A stretch of DNA of 64,000 bases, from contig JAXDJJ010000001.1 of assembly GCA_034665745.1 (NCBI GenBank), positions 12,494-76,493 on the forward strand, written 5' to 3'. The number at the start of each line of letters is the position of its first letter. The stretch's first letter is position 1. The translations under genes were made by a program, and so were the position numbers. This stretch comes from JAXDJJ01 sp034665745 (GTDB lineage: Bacteria > Actinomycetota > CADDZG01 > WHSQ01). Below are positions 8,300 to 17,188 of the stretch, in pieces. A model generated the notes under the pieces. That model ran no database searches, was not told where the DNA came from, and saw only the letters and a list, made by a program, of their open reading frames with translations.

Positions 8300-10139
8300 C
8301 GAAACGTCCTTGCTCGATCTCTAGAGTGATGATGGGTCCTGCTACCGGACGCACCACGTAGTCGGGCTCGAACCCTTCATCGAGATCTTGACGGTCCCAC
8401 TGGGCGGCGAGGTCCGAGTACCGGATGCGCAACTCGTTGCCGATCAATCTTGGATCGTCGTAGTTCGCAAGCTTCACTCCCGAGAACTGGAATAGCAGGA
8501 ATGCGAGTTCGTCCGAGCCGTCGACCCTTACGACGTCGTCGGGACTCAGATGTGAGGCGGCACGGCGCATGAACGAACCCGAAACGAGATCGGGCTCGGC
8601 GTAGTCGAAACCCTTCGTGTGTGTGTCCAGCAGGTGCGTCAATCCCCCCGCGGCCACAACTGGAGATGCGATCCCGAGCAGCGCAACCACGGCGCCGAGC
8701 GAAACCGCCAGAGCACGGGCGCGCGCTCGTAACCACCCGTAAGCAACGACCGCCGCAACCCCTGCGCACGCGGCTCCCAAGAGGTGAAGCGGAGGCCACA
8801 TACGGCCCTGATGCAACAACGTCTCGTTCCCGAACACCCCCCAGTCGAGTTTCGCTCTGGCTATGGACAGTCCGAACAGCAGGAGCGAACCGCCCAGGCA
8901 CGCAAGCAACGGCCGGCTGACGACCCGCGGTTGCGCGAGGAGGATGCCGATCCCTGCAATCGCCAGGGGCAGCAAGATGCCCCACGATGCCAAGGCGGTC
9001 CCGAGATCCCACTCGACCCCCAGCTGGGGCGTGATGTTCACGAAACCGTCGTAGCGGATGTAATCGCGAAGTACGGGTCCGGCCCACAGCGCGAACACCA
9101 CCACGGCCCCCCCGAGCACTGCCGCGGATGCTCGGATCCGATCCTTCTTGACCGTGATGAGACACATCGCCACCGACCACGCAACCGCGGTTAGCAACAT
9201 CGGCACGCTTATCAAACCGACCGCGCCCATCGCGGCCCCCCCAACGAGCTGAAGCCTCCTGTCGCCGGATCGAAGCGCAACGGCCAACATCAGCGTGGCG
9301 GCGCCGAGTGCGATCAACGCCACCTCGCGTGGCAACGCGGGAGGGAACAATTCGTAGACCGAGTTCGGTGACGCGACGACGAGGTCGGCTCCGAAACGGG
9401 CCTCGGTCGGCGTTGCATCGAATGCGCGCAGCCCCGAGTGGACCCACCCGAACCCACCGGCAAGGCCTGCCAGCCAGGCGGCGGCGAAGCCCGCTTTCGG
9501 ATTGACCAGGCGCGCGAGACACGCAGCAGCGAGGGGGATGAGAGCGATGAGGAGTAGGTGCATCGTTTCGTGCGCGATCAAGGGATCCGATCCGGGGACC
9601 AGTCGCACCATCGTTGCGAGGATCGAGTGGAAACCCCAGGGATAAGCATTCGCACCGAACTCCGGTGCAGGGCCTGTCGGAACGGGATCGCCGTGAAGTA
9701 ATTGTTCGGTCCAACCCAGATGCCACGGCGGGTCGCCGGCCCTTACCCCCGAGCCCGAGAGGAATACGGGCACCGCGTAGATCGCGATGAGAGCGATCGC
9801 TAGCAATGCGAGAGAGAGATGTTTGCGCTCGAGGTGCGGCCACCTCGGTGCCCGCTTCCTCCACGCAACGACGACGAGTGCTACGGCGATGGCCGGGACA
9901 ACACCGGGGACGCCGAAGATGACTCCCCCGGTCACGATGTGTCCCACCATCAAGACGACACAAAGGCCGAGGAACGCCAAAGCAGAGATCAAGGCTCGCT
10001 CGGCCGAACCGAACCGTTCACCGCCGGCGGCTTCGACACGCCGGTCGAGGCGTTCGAGCGCGACCACGCCACATGCCCAGGCAACGACGAGGCAAGCCGC
10101 GAGTTGCGCGGCGACGAGCATGAACGTTGCTGGGGTCAC
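8262..10139 (-). CDS. Large multi-pass membrane protein, possibly GT-C glycosyltransferase-like
   Basis: This 625-residue protein has roughly 12-13 hydrophobic helices and a soluble C-terminal ~110-residue domain. After the fourth helix comes a conserved-looking loop, DPPWHLGWTEQL followed by YPWGFH, reminiscent of the first extracytoplasmic loop of GT-C (dolichyl-phosphate-sugar) glycosyltransferases. That assignment is tentative. The GTG start overlaps the stop of the biotin carboxylase gene as GTGA, so it is co-translated with leucine-degradation enzymes although it has no evident link to that pathway. Confidence 0.75.
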   Translation of the reverse strand: MTPATFMLVAAQLAACLVVAWACGVVALERLDRRVEAAGGERFGSAERALISALAFLGLCVVLMVGHIVTGGVIFGVPGVVPAIAVALVVVAWRKRAPRWPHLERKHLSLALLAIALIAIYAVPVFLSGSGVRAGDPPWHLGWTEQLLHGDPVPTGPAPEFGANAYPWGFHSILATMVRLVPGSDPLIAHETMHLLLIALIPLAAACLARLVNPKAGFAAAWLAGLAGGFGWVHSGLRAFDATPTEARFGADLVVASPNSVYELFPPALPREVALIALGAATLMLAVALRSGDRRLQLVGGAAMGAVGLISVPMLLTAVAWSVAMCLITVKKDRIRASAAVLGGAVVVFALWAGPVLRDYIRYDGFVNITPQLGVEWDLGTALASWGILLPLAIAGIGILLAQPRVVSRPLLACLGGSLLLFGLSIARAKLDWGVFGNETLLHQGRMWPPLHLLGAACAGVAAVVAYGWLRARARALAVSLGAVVALLGIASPVVAAGGLTHLLDTHTKGFDYAEPDLVSGSFMRRAASHLSPDDVVRVDGSDELAFLLFQFSGVKLANYDDPRLIGNELRIRYSDLAAQWDRQDLDEGFEPDYVVRPVAGPIITLEIEQGRFDDEFWELVPADG

Positions 10140-11827
10140 TCGACGATCGCTAGTGACTGCCCGGCAGCGACGGAGTCCCCCGGAGCCACTTCAACCTTTG
10201 CGACGGTTCCTGCCGCGGGGGCCGCGATGCTCGTTTCCATCTTCATCGCTTCGAGCACGATCAAGGATTGCCCGGCCGTCACGGCGTCGCCGGCCTCGAC
10301 GAGCACTTTTAGGATCGTGCCCTGCATCGGCGCAACGATGTCTCCGCCGCCACCAACACCATGCACCGCCGCAGAAGCGGAAGCCGACATCGCCGGGTTC
10401 CAGAGTCGGACGGACCGGCCGGCTACGAGAAGGACATCCTCCTCGGTTCCGCCCTCGGCGATCGGTTCGGTCACGAGTGCATCGAGCACCCCACCGCCCT
10501 CGACCGTTCGTGTTGTGTGGGCACCGCTGATGAATTCCTCGGTAGTGAGGAGGACTTCATGCGCAGCGATCGTCGTCGATACGCCTTCGACGGTCATCTC
10601 GTCCAGCGCGCGCAGCATCCTGACGCGTGCCTCCTCGCGATCGTTACCCCACGTGATGACCTTCGCTATCAACGAGTCATATGCAGCAGGAACCTCGTCA
10701 CCCTGCGCGTAGCCAGAGTCGACTCGAACCCCGAGGCCGTTCGGCTCGACATACCGGGTGATCACGCCCGGCGTCGGCACGAACCCGCGCGATGGGTCTT
10801 CAGCATTGATGCGGCACTCGATCGAGTGACCGTGCATGTGGTCCTCGATCGCCACCTGATCCAAGCCGGTCGCATCCCCCGAAGCGATCTGTAGCTGGCA
10901 TGCAACGAGGTCGAGACCCAGGATCTCTTCGGTCACGGTGTGTTCGACCTGCAGACGGGCATTGACCTCGAGGAAATAGAAGTCCCCGTTCTCGTCTGCA
11001 AGCATCTCGACCGTGCCCGCATTGACGTAGCCCGCGGCCTTCGACAAGGACACCGCTGCGGCACCCATCTCGGGCATCCGGTCGGCGAAGCGTGGAGGCG
11101 GCGTCTCTTCGATCAGCTTCTGATGACGTCGTTGCAGCGAACAGTCGCGCACCCCGAGCCACAGGGCCTCGGACGGGCTCAGCCCGAGGAGTTGGACCTC
11201 TAGGTGTTTCGGGTTCGCGAGGTAGCGCTCGACGTACACATCCTCGGAGCCGAAGTAAGCCTGAGCCTCACGTCGGGCGGAGAGGAATGCCTCTTCGACC
11301 TCGTCCTGCGATTGGGCGACCTTGAGACCGCGGCCCCCGCCACCACCCGACGCTTTGATGGCGACCGGATACCCGTGTTCCTTGCCGAACGCCTCGATGA
11401 CGCTCAGGTCCGTGATGGGCTTCGTGATCCCCGGGACGACAGGGACACCAGCATCTTCGGCGATGCGCCGCGCACCGATCTTGTCCCCGAGGGCCCTGAT
11501 CGCGGCCGGGGGTGGGCCAACCCATACGAGTCCTGCGTCCGCCACAGCCTCCGCGAATGATGCGTTCTCGGAGAGGAATCCGTATCCGGGGTGGATCGCT
11601 TGGGCACCGGTCGAAACCGCCGCGTCGATGACCGCAGACATGTTCAGGTACGTGTCAGTGGGAGCGACGCCCGGGAGATGTACGGCTTCGTCGGCGATCG
11701 CAACGTGACGCGACGTCGCATCTACATCAGAGTGGATCGCAACGCTTGAGACACCCCGCTCACGACAGGTTCGCGCAACGCGCACGGCGATCTCGCCACG
11801 GTTGGCGATCAGGATCTTGTCAAACAC
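10136..11827 (-). CDS. liuD: Acyl-CoA (probably methylcrotonyl-CoA) carboxylase biotin carboxylase/carrier subunit
   Basis: The protein has 563 residues: a biotin carboxylase N-domain starting FDKILIANRGEIAVRVARTC, an ATP-grasp domain with a glycine-rich loop (GGGGGRGLKVA), ECRINAEDP, and a C-terminal biotin carrier domain with EAMKMET (biotinylated Lys529). Neighbouring carboxyltransferase, enoyl-CoA hydratase and HMG-CoA lyase genes in the same operon point to 3-methylcrotonyl-CoA carboxylase of leucine breakdown. Family alone would also allow acetyl- or propionyl-CoA. GTG start, 8-bp overlap with the HMG-CoA lyase gene. Confidence 0.88.
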   Translation of the reverse strand: MFDKILIANRGEIAVRVARTCRERGVSSVAIHSDVDATSRHVAIADEAVHLPGVAPTDTYLNMSAVIDAAVSTGAQAIHPGYGFLSENASFAEAVADAGLVWVGPPPAAIRALGDKIGARRIAEDAGVPVVPGITKPITDLSVIEAFGKEHGYPVAIKASGGGGGRGLKVAQSQDEVEEAFLSARREAQAYFGSEDVYVERYLANPKHLEVQLLGLSPSEALWLGVRDCSLQRRHQKLIEETPPPRFADRMPEMGAAAVSLSKAAGYVNAGTVEMLADENGDFYFLEVNARLQVEHTVTEEILGLDLVACQLQIASGDATGLDQVAIEDHMHGHSIECRINAEDPSRGFVPTPGVITRYVEPNGLGVRVDSGYAQGDEVPAAYDSLIAKVITWGNDREEARVRMLRALDEMTVEGVSTTIAAHEVLLTTEEFISGAHTTRTVEGGGVLDALVTEPIAEGGTEEDVLLVAGRSVRLWNPAMSASASAAVHGVGGGGDIVAPMQGTILKVLVEAGDAVTAGQSLIVLEAMKMETSIAAPAAGTVAKVEVAPGDSVAAGQSLAIVE

Positions 11828-12719
11828 GAGGGCCCGCCTTCAGAAGTTTGCTGGGGAGTTCACCCTTGATGAACGATTGCGCAACGCGGCCGGCGTCAAG
11901 AAGCTTGCCCAGATCCACACCGGTGTCGATGTCCATATCGATCAGCATGTGGACGAGGTCCTCGGTAGCGATGTTCCCGGTCGCACCTGCAGCGAACGGA
12001 GACCCGCCCATCCCCCCGATGGAAGCGTCGAAGTAGTCGATGCCTAGATCCAACGCGGTGACGACGTTCGCGAGCCCGGTGCCGCGCGTGTCATGGAAGT
12101 GCATATTCAAGGTGAGATCCGGCAACGCGGCACGGAGCGCCGAGATGACGTCCGCAACACGCCTCGGAGTTCCCATGCCGGTCGTATCTCCGTACGAGAT
12201 CGCGTCGATACCGAGACCATTCATCCGTTCGGAGACCTCGACCACTCGCGCGGGTGAAACATCGCCATCGTAGGGACAGCCGAACGCGGTCGAGATCGTG
12301 CCTTCGACCGGGATACCAGCACCCTTGGCGACACCGATCACTTCCTCGACATCGGCGAAAGACTCGTCCGTTGTCTTGTGCACGTTCTTCAGGTTGTACG
12401 AATCGCTGGCCGCGATGAAGACCTGGAGACCGTCGACTTCGAGCTCGGCCGCGATCTCGGCCCCCTTTCGGTTCGGCACCAACGCCGAATACACGACGCC
12501 TTCCTTGCGATCGATGCCTGACCACACTTCCTTCGCATCGGCCATCTGAGGGATCGCCTTCGGAGACACGATCGAGATCGCTTCGATGTAGCGCAGCCCA
12601 GACTCGGACAGAGCATCGATCAGCCGGACCTTGTCTGCCGTGGCGACGTCGGCCTTCTCGCTCTGGATGCCGTCGCGGGGACCCACTTCCCTGATGCGAA
12701 CCGCCGAGGGGTAGTTCAC
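11820..12719 (-). CDS. liuE: Hydroxymethylglutaryl-CoA lyase
   Basis: The protein has 299 residues starting at GTG 12719 (GTGA overlap with the upstream hydratase stop; GGAAGA upstream); a longer reading frame exists but only antisense to the hydratase. It opens IREVGPRDGIQSEK, has the metal ligands in NMHFHDTRGTG, and the C-terminal family signature GGMGGSPFAAGATGNIATED. The expected catalytic-loop Cys is replaced: this loop in HMG-CoA lyases usually reads GGCPFAP, and here a Ser occupies that position. The enzyme cleaves HMG-CoA to acetoacetate and acetyl-CoA, the last step of leucine degradation. Confidence 0.87.
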   Translation of the reverse strand: MNYPSAVRIREVGPRDGIQSEKADVATADKVRLIDALSESGLRYIEAISIVSPKAIPQMADAKEVWSGIDRKEGVVYSALVPNRKGAEIAAELEVDGLQVFIAASDSYNLKNVHKTTDESFADVEEVIGVAKGAGIPVEGTISTAFGCPYDGDVSPARVVEVSERMNGLGIDAISYGDTTGMGTPRRVADVISALRAALPDLTLNMHFHDTRGTGLANVVTALDLGIDYFDASIGGMGGSPFAAGATGNIATEDLVHMLIDMDIDTGVDLGKLLDAGRVAQSFIKGELPSKLLKAGPRV

Positions 12720-13492
12720 CGGTTCTTCCACTCGGGAGCACGCTTCTCGTTGAACGCGGCGATGCCCTCGGAACGATCCTCCGACTGGATGACCACGGTC
12801 CATGCGTCGTGTTCGATGTCGATGCCCTCGTGAAGGGGGACGCCGATGGCCTCATCGATGGCGCGTTTCGCCTCACGTAACGCGATCGGCGACGACTTCA
12901 GAAGATCCCGTGCCACCTCGAGCGAGTACGAGTCGAGCTCGGCACGATCGCAAATATCGGCCACCAGGCCGAGCTGCTGGGCATAGCCGGCATCGATCTG
13001 CTCGCCGCGGAAGATGAGCTGCTTCGCCCGTGAGACGCCTAGCTTGCGAGTGAGGAGCTGCGTTCCGCCCCCTGCGGGGATCAGGCCCACGCGGGTCTCA
13101 GGAAGTCCGATCTTCGTCCCCTGAGCTGCAACCACCAGGTCACACGACAGTGCCAACTCGCAGCCGCCCCCGAGGGCGAATCCGAACACCGAAGCGATCG
13201 TCGGTTGGGGCACGCCTCGCAGCGCCTCGAACATCCCCCGGATCTGCTTCCGGTTCGTGTGGAAGTCCTCGAGCGAGAAGCCATTGCGTTCTTTGAGGTC
13301 GGCGCCGACGCAGAACGCCTTCTCGCCCGCAGCGCGTAGGACGACTACCCAGATGTCGTTGTTCGCGCTGATCTCTTTCAGTAGGACCGTGAGCTCGTCG
13401 GCCATCGCTCCGGAGATGGCGTTCAAGGCCTCCGGCCGGTTCAGCGTGACTATCCCAACGTTGCCGTCGGTCTCGAACGAGACGAAGCTCAA
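12716..13492 (-). CDS. liuC: Enoyl-CoA hydratase, probably methylglutaconyl-CoA hydratase
   Basis: This 258-residue crotonase-fold protein has the oxyanion-hole segments FCVGADLKER and FALGGGCELALSCD and the catalytic glutamates in LPETRVGLIPAGGG. It starts at TTG 13492, which overlaps the carboxyltransferase stop as TTGA. Its place between the carboxylase subunits and HMG-CoA lyase supports hydration of 3-methylglutaconyl-CoA to HMG-CoA. The family as such also contains general enoyl-CoA hydratases. Confidence 0.88.
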   Translation of the reverse strand: MSFVSFETDGNVGIVTLNRPEALNAISGAMADELTVLLKEISANNDIWVVVLRAAGEKAFCVGADLKERNGFSLEDFHTNRKQIRGMFEALRGVPQPTIASVFGFALGGGCELALSCDLVVAAQGTKIGLPETRVGLIPAGGGTQLLTRKLGVSRAKQLIFRGEQIDAGYAQQLGLVADICDRAELDSYSLEVARDLLKSSPIALREAKRAIDEAIGVPLHEGIDIEHDAWTVVIQSEDRSEGIAAFNEKRAPEWKNR

Positions 13493-15033
13493 ACCGGGGG
13501 CACCCCGTGGCGCCTATCGGAGAAGTGCCTGTCTTTCCGTTCGGCCGCGATCAACCTGCGTACCAGATCCCCGCGCAGATCGTCCGGCTGCACGACCGCG
13601 TCGATGATGTTCTCCGATGCGAGGTGAACCAGGTCGATGTCGGTTTCGTACTCCGCCCGTTTGTCGGCAACGAACTGCGCCCGTTCCTCGGGGTCTTCGA
13701 TCGCTTGGATCTTGTTGAAGTAGACGGCGTTCACCGCAGGCTCGGGGCCCATGACCGCGATGCGCGCGGTCGGCAAGGCGATCGTCGCGTCCGGTTCGAA
13801 CCCCGGACCGGCCATCGCATAAAGACCAGCCCCATACGCCTTACGAACGATCACGCAGAACTTCGGCACGGTCGCCTCGGAGACAGCAGTGATCATCTTG
13901 GCGCCGTGGCGGATCATCCCTTGGCGCTCGACCTGGGTTCCGATCATGAAGCCGGGAACGTCCGAAAGGAACACCAAAGGGATGTTGAACGCGTCGCACA
14001 GCCAGATGAAGCGCGCTGCTTTGTCGGACGAGTCCACGAACAACACGCCGCCCTTCTGCGCAGGCTGGTTCGCCACGATGCCGACCGCGCGGCCCTCGAT
14101 ACGAGCGAGCCCGGTCACTAACTCCTTGGCGAAGTCCGGTTTGATCTCGAAGAACGAACCTTCATCGATCACACCTGCGATGAACGAGTACATGTCGAAC
14201 GCTTGGCTCTCGTCCTCGGGAACCATGGTCGCAAGCGAACCCGTGTACGCGGGCCCCTTCGCTTCGACCTGCGGAGGAAGATCGCGCCAGCTCTGACCGA
14301 AGTAGGACAGGTAGCCCTTGGCCGCTTCGATCGCTGCCTTGTCGTCGGCGACGACCATGTCTCCGCAACCGGAGACCTCCGCGTGCATGCGCGCGCCACC
14401 CATCTCTTCAAGAGTGACCTTCTCACCGATGACTTCTTCGGCCATGCGGGGCGAACCCAGATACATCGACGCATTGCCTTCGACCATGAACACGACGTCG
14501 CAGAACGCGGGGATGTACGCGCCACCAGCGGCGGAGGGACCGAAGAGGCAGCAGATCTGTGGAACGTGACCCGACGCTTGGACCTGGTTGTAGAAGATCT
14601 TGCCGGCGCCGCGGCGGCCGGGGAAGAGGTCGATCTGATCGGTGATGCGCGCTCCGGCAGAGTCGACTAGATAGATCATCGGGTGCTCGTGCTTGCGAGC
14701 GAGCTCGATGATCCGGATGATCTTCTCGACCGTCCGAGCGCCCCACGAGCCCGCCTTGACCGTCGGGTCGTTCGCCATGATCGCCACCGGCCGACCACCG
14801 ACCTGACCGACCCCCGTGACTACGCCATCGGCGGGCAGGTCGCCGGCGAGGGCATTAACGAGGAGACCGTCCTCGACGAAGGAATCGGCCGAATCCAGGA
14901 GTAGCTCCAGGCGGTCGCGGACGAATAGCTTCCCCTGCTGGGCGAGCTTCTCGTGATACTTCGGAGCCCCGCCCTGACGGACGGTGGCAGCTACCTCGGC
15001 GAGGTCCCGGTTGCGCTGTGACGGCTCTGTCAT
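13489..15033 (-). CDS. liuB: Acyl-CoA carboxylase carboxyltransferase subunit (probably methylcrotonyl-CoA)
   Basis: The protein has 514 residues starting at ATG 15033 (MTEPSQRNRD); the open frame upstream is non-coding. Two crotonase-like halves are visible: VDSAGARITDQIDLFPGRRGAGKIFYNQ and GPSAAGGAYIPAFCD in the first, GVLFVDSSDKAARFIWLCDAFNIPLVFLSDVPGFM in the second. It transfers carboxyl from biotin to the acyl-CoA. It is the first gene of an overlapping operon with hydratase, HMG-CoA lyase and biotin carboxylase, which is the liu (leucine/isovalerate) gene set. Its length fits MCC beta and PCC beta equally, so the assignment rests on context. Confidence 0.9.
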   Translation of the reverse strand: MTEPSQRNRDLAEVAATVRQGGAPKYHEKLAQQGKLFVRDRLELLLDSADSFVEDGLLVNALAGDLPADGVVTGVGQVGGRPVAIMANDPTVKAGSWGARTVEKIIRIIELARKHEHPMIYLVDSAGARITDQIDLFPGRRGAGKIFYNQVQASGHVPQICCLFGPSAAGGAYIPAFCDVVFMVEGNASMYLGSPRMAEEVIGEKVTLEEMGGARMHAEVSGCGDMVVADDKAAIEAAKGYLSYFGQSWRDLPPQVEAKGPAYTGSLATMVPEDESQAFDMYSFIAGVIDEGSFFEIKPDFAKELVTGLARIEGRAVGIVANQPAQKGGVLFVDSSDKAARFIWLCDAFNIPLVFLSDVPGFMIGTQVERQGMIRHGAKMITAVSEATVPKFCVIVRKAYGAGLYAMAGPGFEPDATIALPTARIAVMGPEPAVNAVYFNKIQAIEDPEERAQFVADKRAEYETDIDLVHLASENIIDAVVQPDDLRGDLVRRLIAAERKDRHFSDRRHGVPPV

Positions 15034-15048
15034 AGGGGCGAATCCTAC

Positions 15049-15067
15049 GGCCCCCAAGCAGGGGGCC
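15049..15067. promoter_or_regulatory. Perfect hairpin in the divergent liuB / secreted-protein promoter region
   Basis: GGCCCCC - 5 bp - GGGGGCC lies in a 60-bp gap between two divergent genes, 15 bp upstream of liuB and 26 bp upstream of the rightward gene. It could act as an operator or a 5'-UTR hairpin; there is no U-tract to make it a terminator. GC-rich short palindromes can occur by chance. Confidence 0.4.
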
Positions 15068-15093
15068 ATGGGGCGTCGTCGAACCTTCCTCCC

Positions 15094-15639
15094 ATGCGAA
15101 AAGTGCTGGTCGCGGCCCTCGCTGCCGCCCTTGCCATGACCCTCGCGGGCCCCTCGGGTGCGGCGGGCAAGATGACGCGCCTCGGTACCGATCCAGAGAA
15201 CGACGGGCCCCCGACGCTCGACATCACCTACCTCGACGTGGGCCGCACCGGAGATGCCCTCGAGATCCGCATCGGCGTGGCTCATATCCTTCCGGAGATC
15301 AGGGGCATCCCCGAAGCTCCAGGCATCGAGTGGGTCTTCGATGTCGGGACGAGGACCTTCGTTGCCGAAGCCGTCCCTGGGCAAGTCCCCACGTTCTATC
15401 TGTTCGAACTCAAGGGTGACAGCGCCACCCAGATGGACAGCCCCACCGGCACCTATGACCACCAGGACGGATTCATCAGGATGTTGATCCCGCTTGCCGA
15501 CATAGGAGCCAAGAGAGGTTCTCTCATCTCCGGTACCGGGGACAGGGGCACCGAAGATGTCGATGCCCATGTCCACTACGGGGCCGGAGAGGTATTCCCC
15601 GACAAGATGGCGACAACCCGAGACTTCGTCGTTCGTTAG
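15094..15639 (+). CDS. Secreted protein of unknown function
   Basis: The protein has 181 residues with a signal peptide (MRKVLVAALAAALAMTLAGP, cleavage near SGAAG). The mature domain looks beta-rich: LDITYLDVGRTGDALEIRIGV and FIRMLIPLADIGA resemble the alternating strands of secreted sugar-binding/DOMON-like sandwiches, a weak similarity. There are no cysteines. No Shine-Dalgarno is seen before the ATG. It ends 7 bp before the CopC-like gene and is probably co-transcribed with it. Confidence 0.72.
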   Translation: MRKVLVAALAAALAMTLAGPSGAAGKMTRLGTDPENDGPPTLDITYLDVGRTGDALEIRIGVAHILPEIRGIPEAPGIEWVFDVGTRTFVAEAVPGQVPTFYLFELKGDSATQMDSPTGTYDHQDGFIRMLIPLADIGAKRGSLISGTGDRGTEDVDAHVHYGAGEVFPDKMATTRDFVVR

Positions 15640-15646
15640 GACGCCC

Positions 15647-16366
15647 ATGAAGCGCACCTCGACCATTGCTCTGATATCCGCTTTCCTCTTTGCTCTCCTG
15701 GCAGGTCCCGCATCCGCGCATCCGGCCTATAAGGATTCGAGTCCGCAGGCAGACGCAACGGTTGCCGATCCCCCCACCGAGGTCTGGGTTGAGTTCACAG
15801 AATCGATCGACGCGGGCACGATCTCGGTCTTCGACCCTTGTGGCGAGCAGGTCGATCACGGGGACGAAGAGTTGAACCTCACTAGCGATCGGCTCACCAC
15901 AGGAACGCACGCCGACAAAGCGGGTACCTACACGGTGAAGTGGCACGTCGTTGGGTCGGATAGTCACGAGACCCAGGGCGAATTCGCATTCACCTCTACC
16001 GGCGGTACCTCCTGCCCCCAAGAAGAAACCGAAGAACCGACCGCGCCACGTGACAACAATCGTCACCGGGAGCGCACTCCCGACACAACCGCCGAAGAAG
16101 ATGAACCCTCTGCGGACGTCGAACACCCGGCTAGGCATCAACATGCCCAAAAGCATCGCCACCCGGCGCGCACCAAGGACCGGGTCAAAGGTCGTCGAGA
16201 GACGAAGACCACAACGCTGACTCAACAAGCCCCCGAGCCCGCGTCCGACAAGGGGATCTGGGATGGCATCCCCATGGGCGACTTCTTCATCGCTCTAACC
16301 GTCGCGGCCCTCATCGGAGCAGCAGGCGGCCGTATCTATGCAGGGATCATCGGCCCCCGTCGCTAG
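15647..16366 (+). CDS. CopC-like copper-binding protein with His-rich charged linker and C-terminal membrane anchor
   Basis: The protein has 239 residues from ATG 15647. A signal peptide ending ASA leaves His as the first mature residue (HPAYKDSSPQADATV), as in CopC proteins that bind Cu(II) through the N-terminal His; the matching C-terminal strand WHVVGSDSHETQGEFAF is present. A ~85-residue polar linker follows, with His clusters (HPARHQHAQKHRHP), then one membrane helix (about 218-236). It probably binds copper on the outer face of the membrane. It overlaps the convergent birA by 20 bp. The nearest other copper proteins are the cupredoxins 30 kb away. Confidence 0.82.
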   Translation: MKRTSTIALISAFLFALLAGPASAHPAYKDSSPQADATVADPPTEVWVEFTESIDAGTISVFDPCGEQVDHGDEELNLTSDRLTTGTHADKAGTYTVKWHVVGSDSHETQGEFAFTSTGGTSCPQEETEEPTAPRDNNRHRERTPDTTAEEDEPSADVEHPARHQHAQKHRHPARTKDRVKGRRETKTTTLTQQAPEPASDKGIWDGIPMGDFFIALTVAALIGAAGGRIYAGIIGPRR

Positions 16367-17168
16367 TTCGGAGTTGCTCAATCTCTCCGACGTGCACGAC
16401 TGTCTCTTTTCCGTTCGACGAGATCCGCAAGGCTCCGTGGGGGTCGAAGCCTTCTGCACGGCCTTCGATCGTCGAACCGTCGGCGGCACGGATGACGACG
16501 TCGTGGCCAAGAACCGCCGACATCTCGGTCGCTTCGGCAAGTAGCAACCCGGTGTCGCCGGTCATCCCCGCGTAGCGAGCCTCTATCTCCGACACCACCC
16601 GGCTGAGAAGCAGGGCGCGCGGTGGTGCGGTGCCGGTCCCGGTGCGCTGGAGTTCGATCGCGATGCTCGTCGCGCGGTCCACAAGCTCTTCTGGGATCTC
16701 CTCGTTCTGGAGATGAACGTTGATCCCGATCCCGCAGATCGCAGCATCGATCGTCGAACCCATCATCGTGGACTCCACGAGCATCCCGGCGAGCTTCCTG
16801 CCCTCGATCACGACGTCGTTCGGCCACTTCACCTCGACGGGAAGCCCGGTGAGGGCGCGCACGGCACGCGCCGTCGCCACGCCAAGGCCGGCCGTTAGGG
16901 CGCCATGTCGCGTGGGTTCGATGTTGGGCCGGAGGATCAACGAGAACTGCAGGAGCTGGCCCGGCGCGGAGAACCACGACCGGCCCCACCGCCCGCGGCC
17001 CCCGGTCTGGTGATCGGCAACCACCAGGGATCCTTCCGGCGCTCCACAAGCGGCCCAGTCCAGGGCCTCCCTGTTCGTCGAGTCGATCTCGTCGAAGTAT
17101 CGGACGAACTCGCCGAAGCGGCTCTTGAGAGCCGCCTTCACGAGCGGAGCGCTGAGGTCGTCTGCCAT
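16347..17168 (-). CDS. birA: Biotin--[acetyl-CoA carboxylase] ligase
   Basis: This 273-residue protein has the biotinoyl-AMP loop GGRGRWGRSW, KWPNDVVIEGRKLAGML and GIGINVH, plus a C-terminal SH3-like domain. There is no N-terminal helix-turn-helix, so this is a monofunctional ligase that does not repress transcription, as usual in actinobacteria. It attaches biotin to the carrier lysines of the carboxylases; both biotin carboxylases of the window (Lys529 and Lys546) are likely targets. It is divergent from accA with 20 bp between starts. Confidence 0.95.
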   Translation of the reverse strand: MADDLSAPLVKAALKSRFGEFVRYFDEIDSTNREALDWAACGAPEGSLVVADHQTGGRGRWGRSWFSAPGQLLQFSLILRPNIEPTRHGALTAGLGVATARAVRALTGLPVEVKWPNDVVIEGRKLAGMLVESTMMGSTIDAAICGIGINVHLQNEEIPEELVDRATSIAIELQRTGTGTAPPRALLLSRVVSEIEARYAGMTGDTGLLLAEATEMSAVLGHDVVIRAADGSTIEGRAEGFDPHGALRISSNGKETVVHVGEIEQLRTSDGGR

Positions 17169-17188
17169 CGTCCTTAGGATACGGACCC

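Noticed and set aside
13793..13806. GGTTCGAACCCC, which looks like a tRNA T-arm
   Set aside because: It lies inside the carboxyltransferase coding frame (encoding GFEPD on the other strand) and no acceptor or anticodon stem can be formed around it.
15034..15666. Upstream extension of the carboxyltransferase frame (about 210 codons)
   Set aside because: It is antisense to a secreted-protein gene with its own signal peptide, and the family N-terminus fits ATG 15033.
16020..16260. Possible frameshift in the CopC stalk, because the linker is low in hydrophobic residues and another frame stays open
   Set aside because: The frame is continuous from signal peptide to membrane helix, and the alternative frame gives no better match to a CopC domain or anchor.
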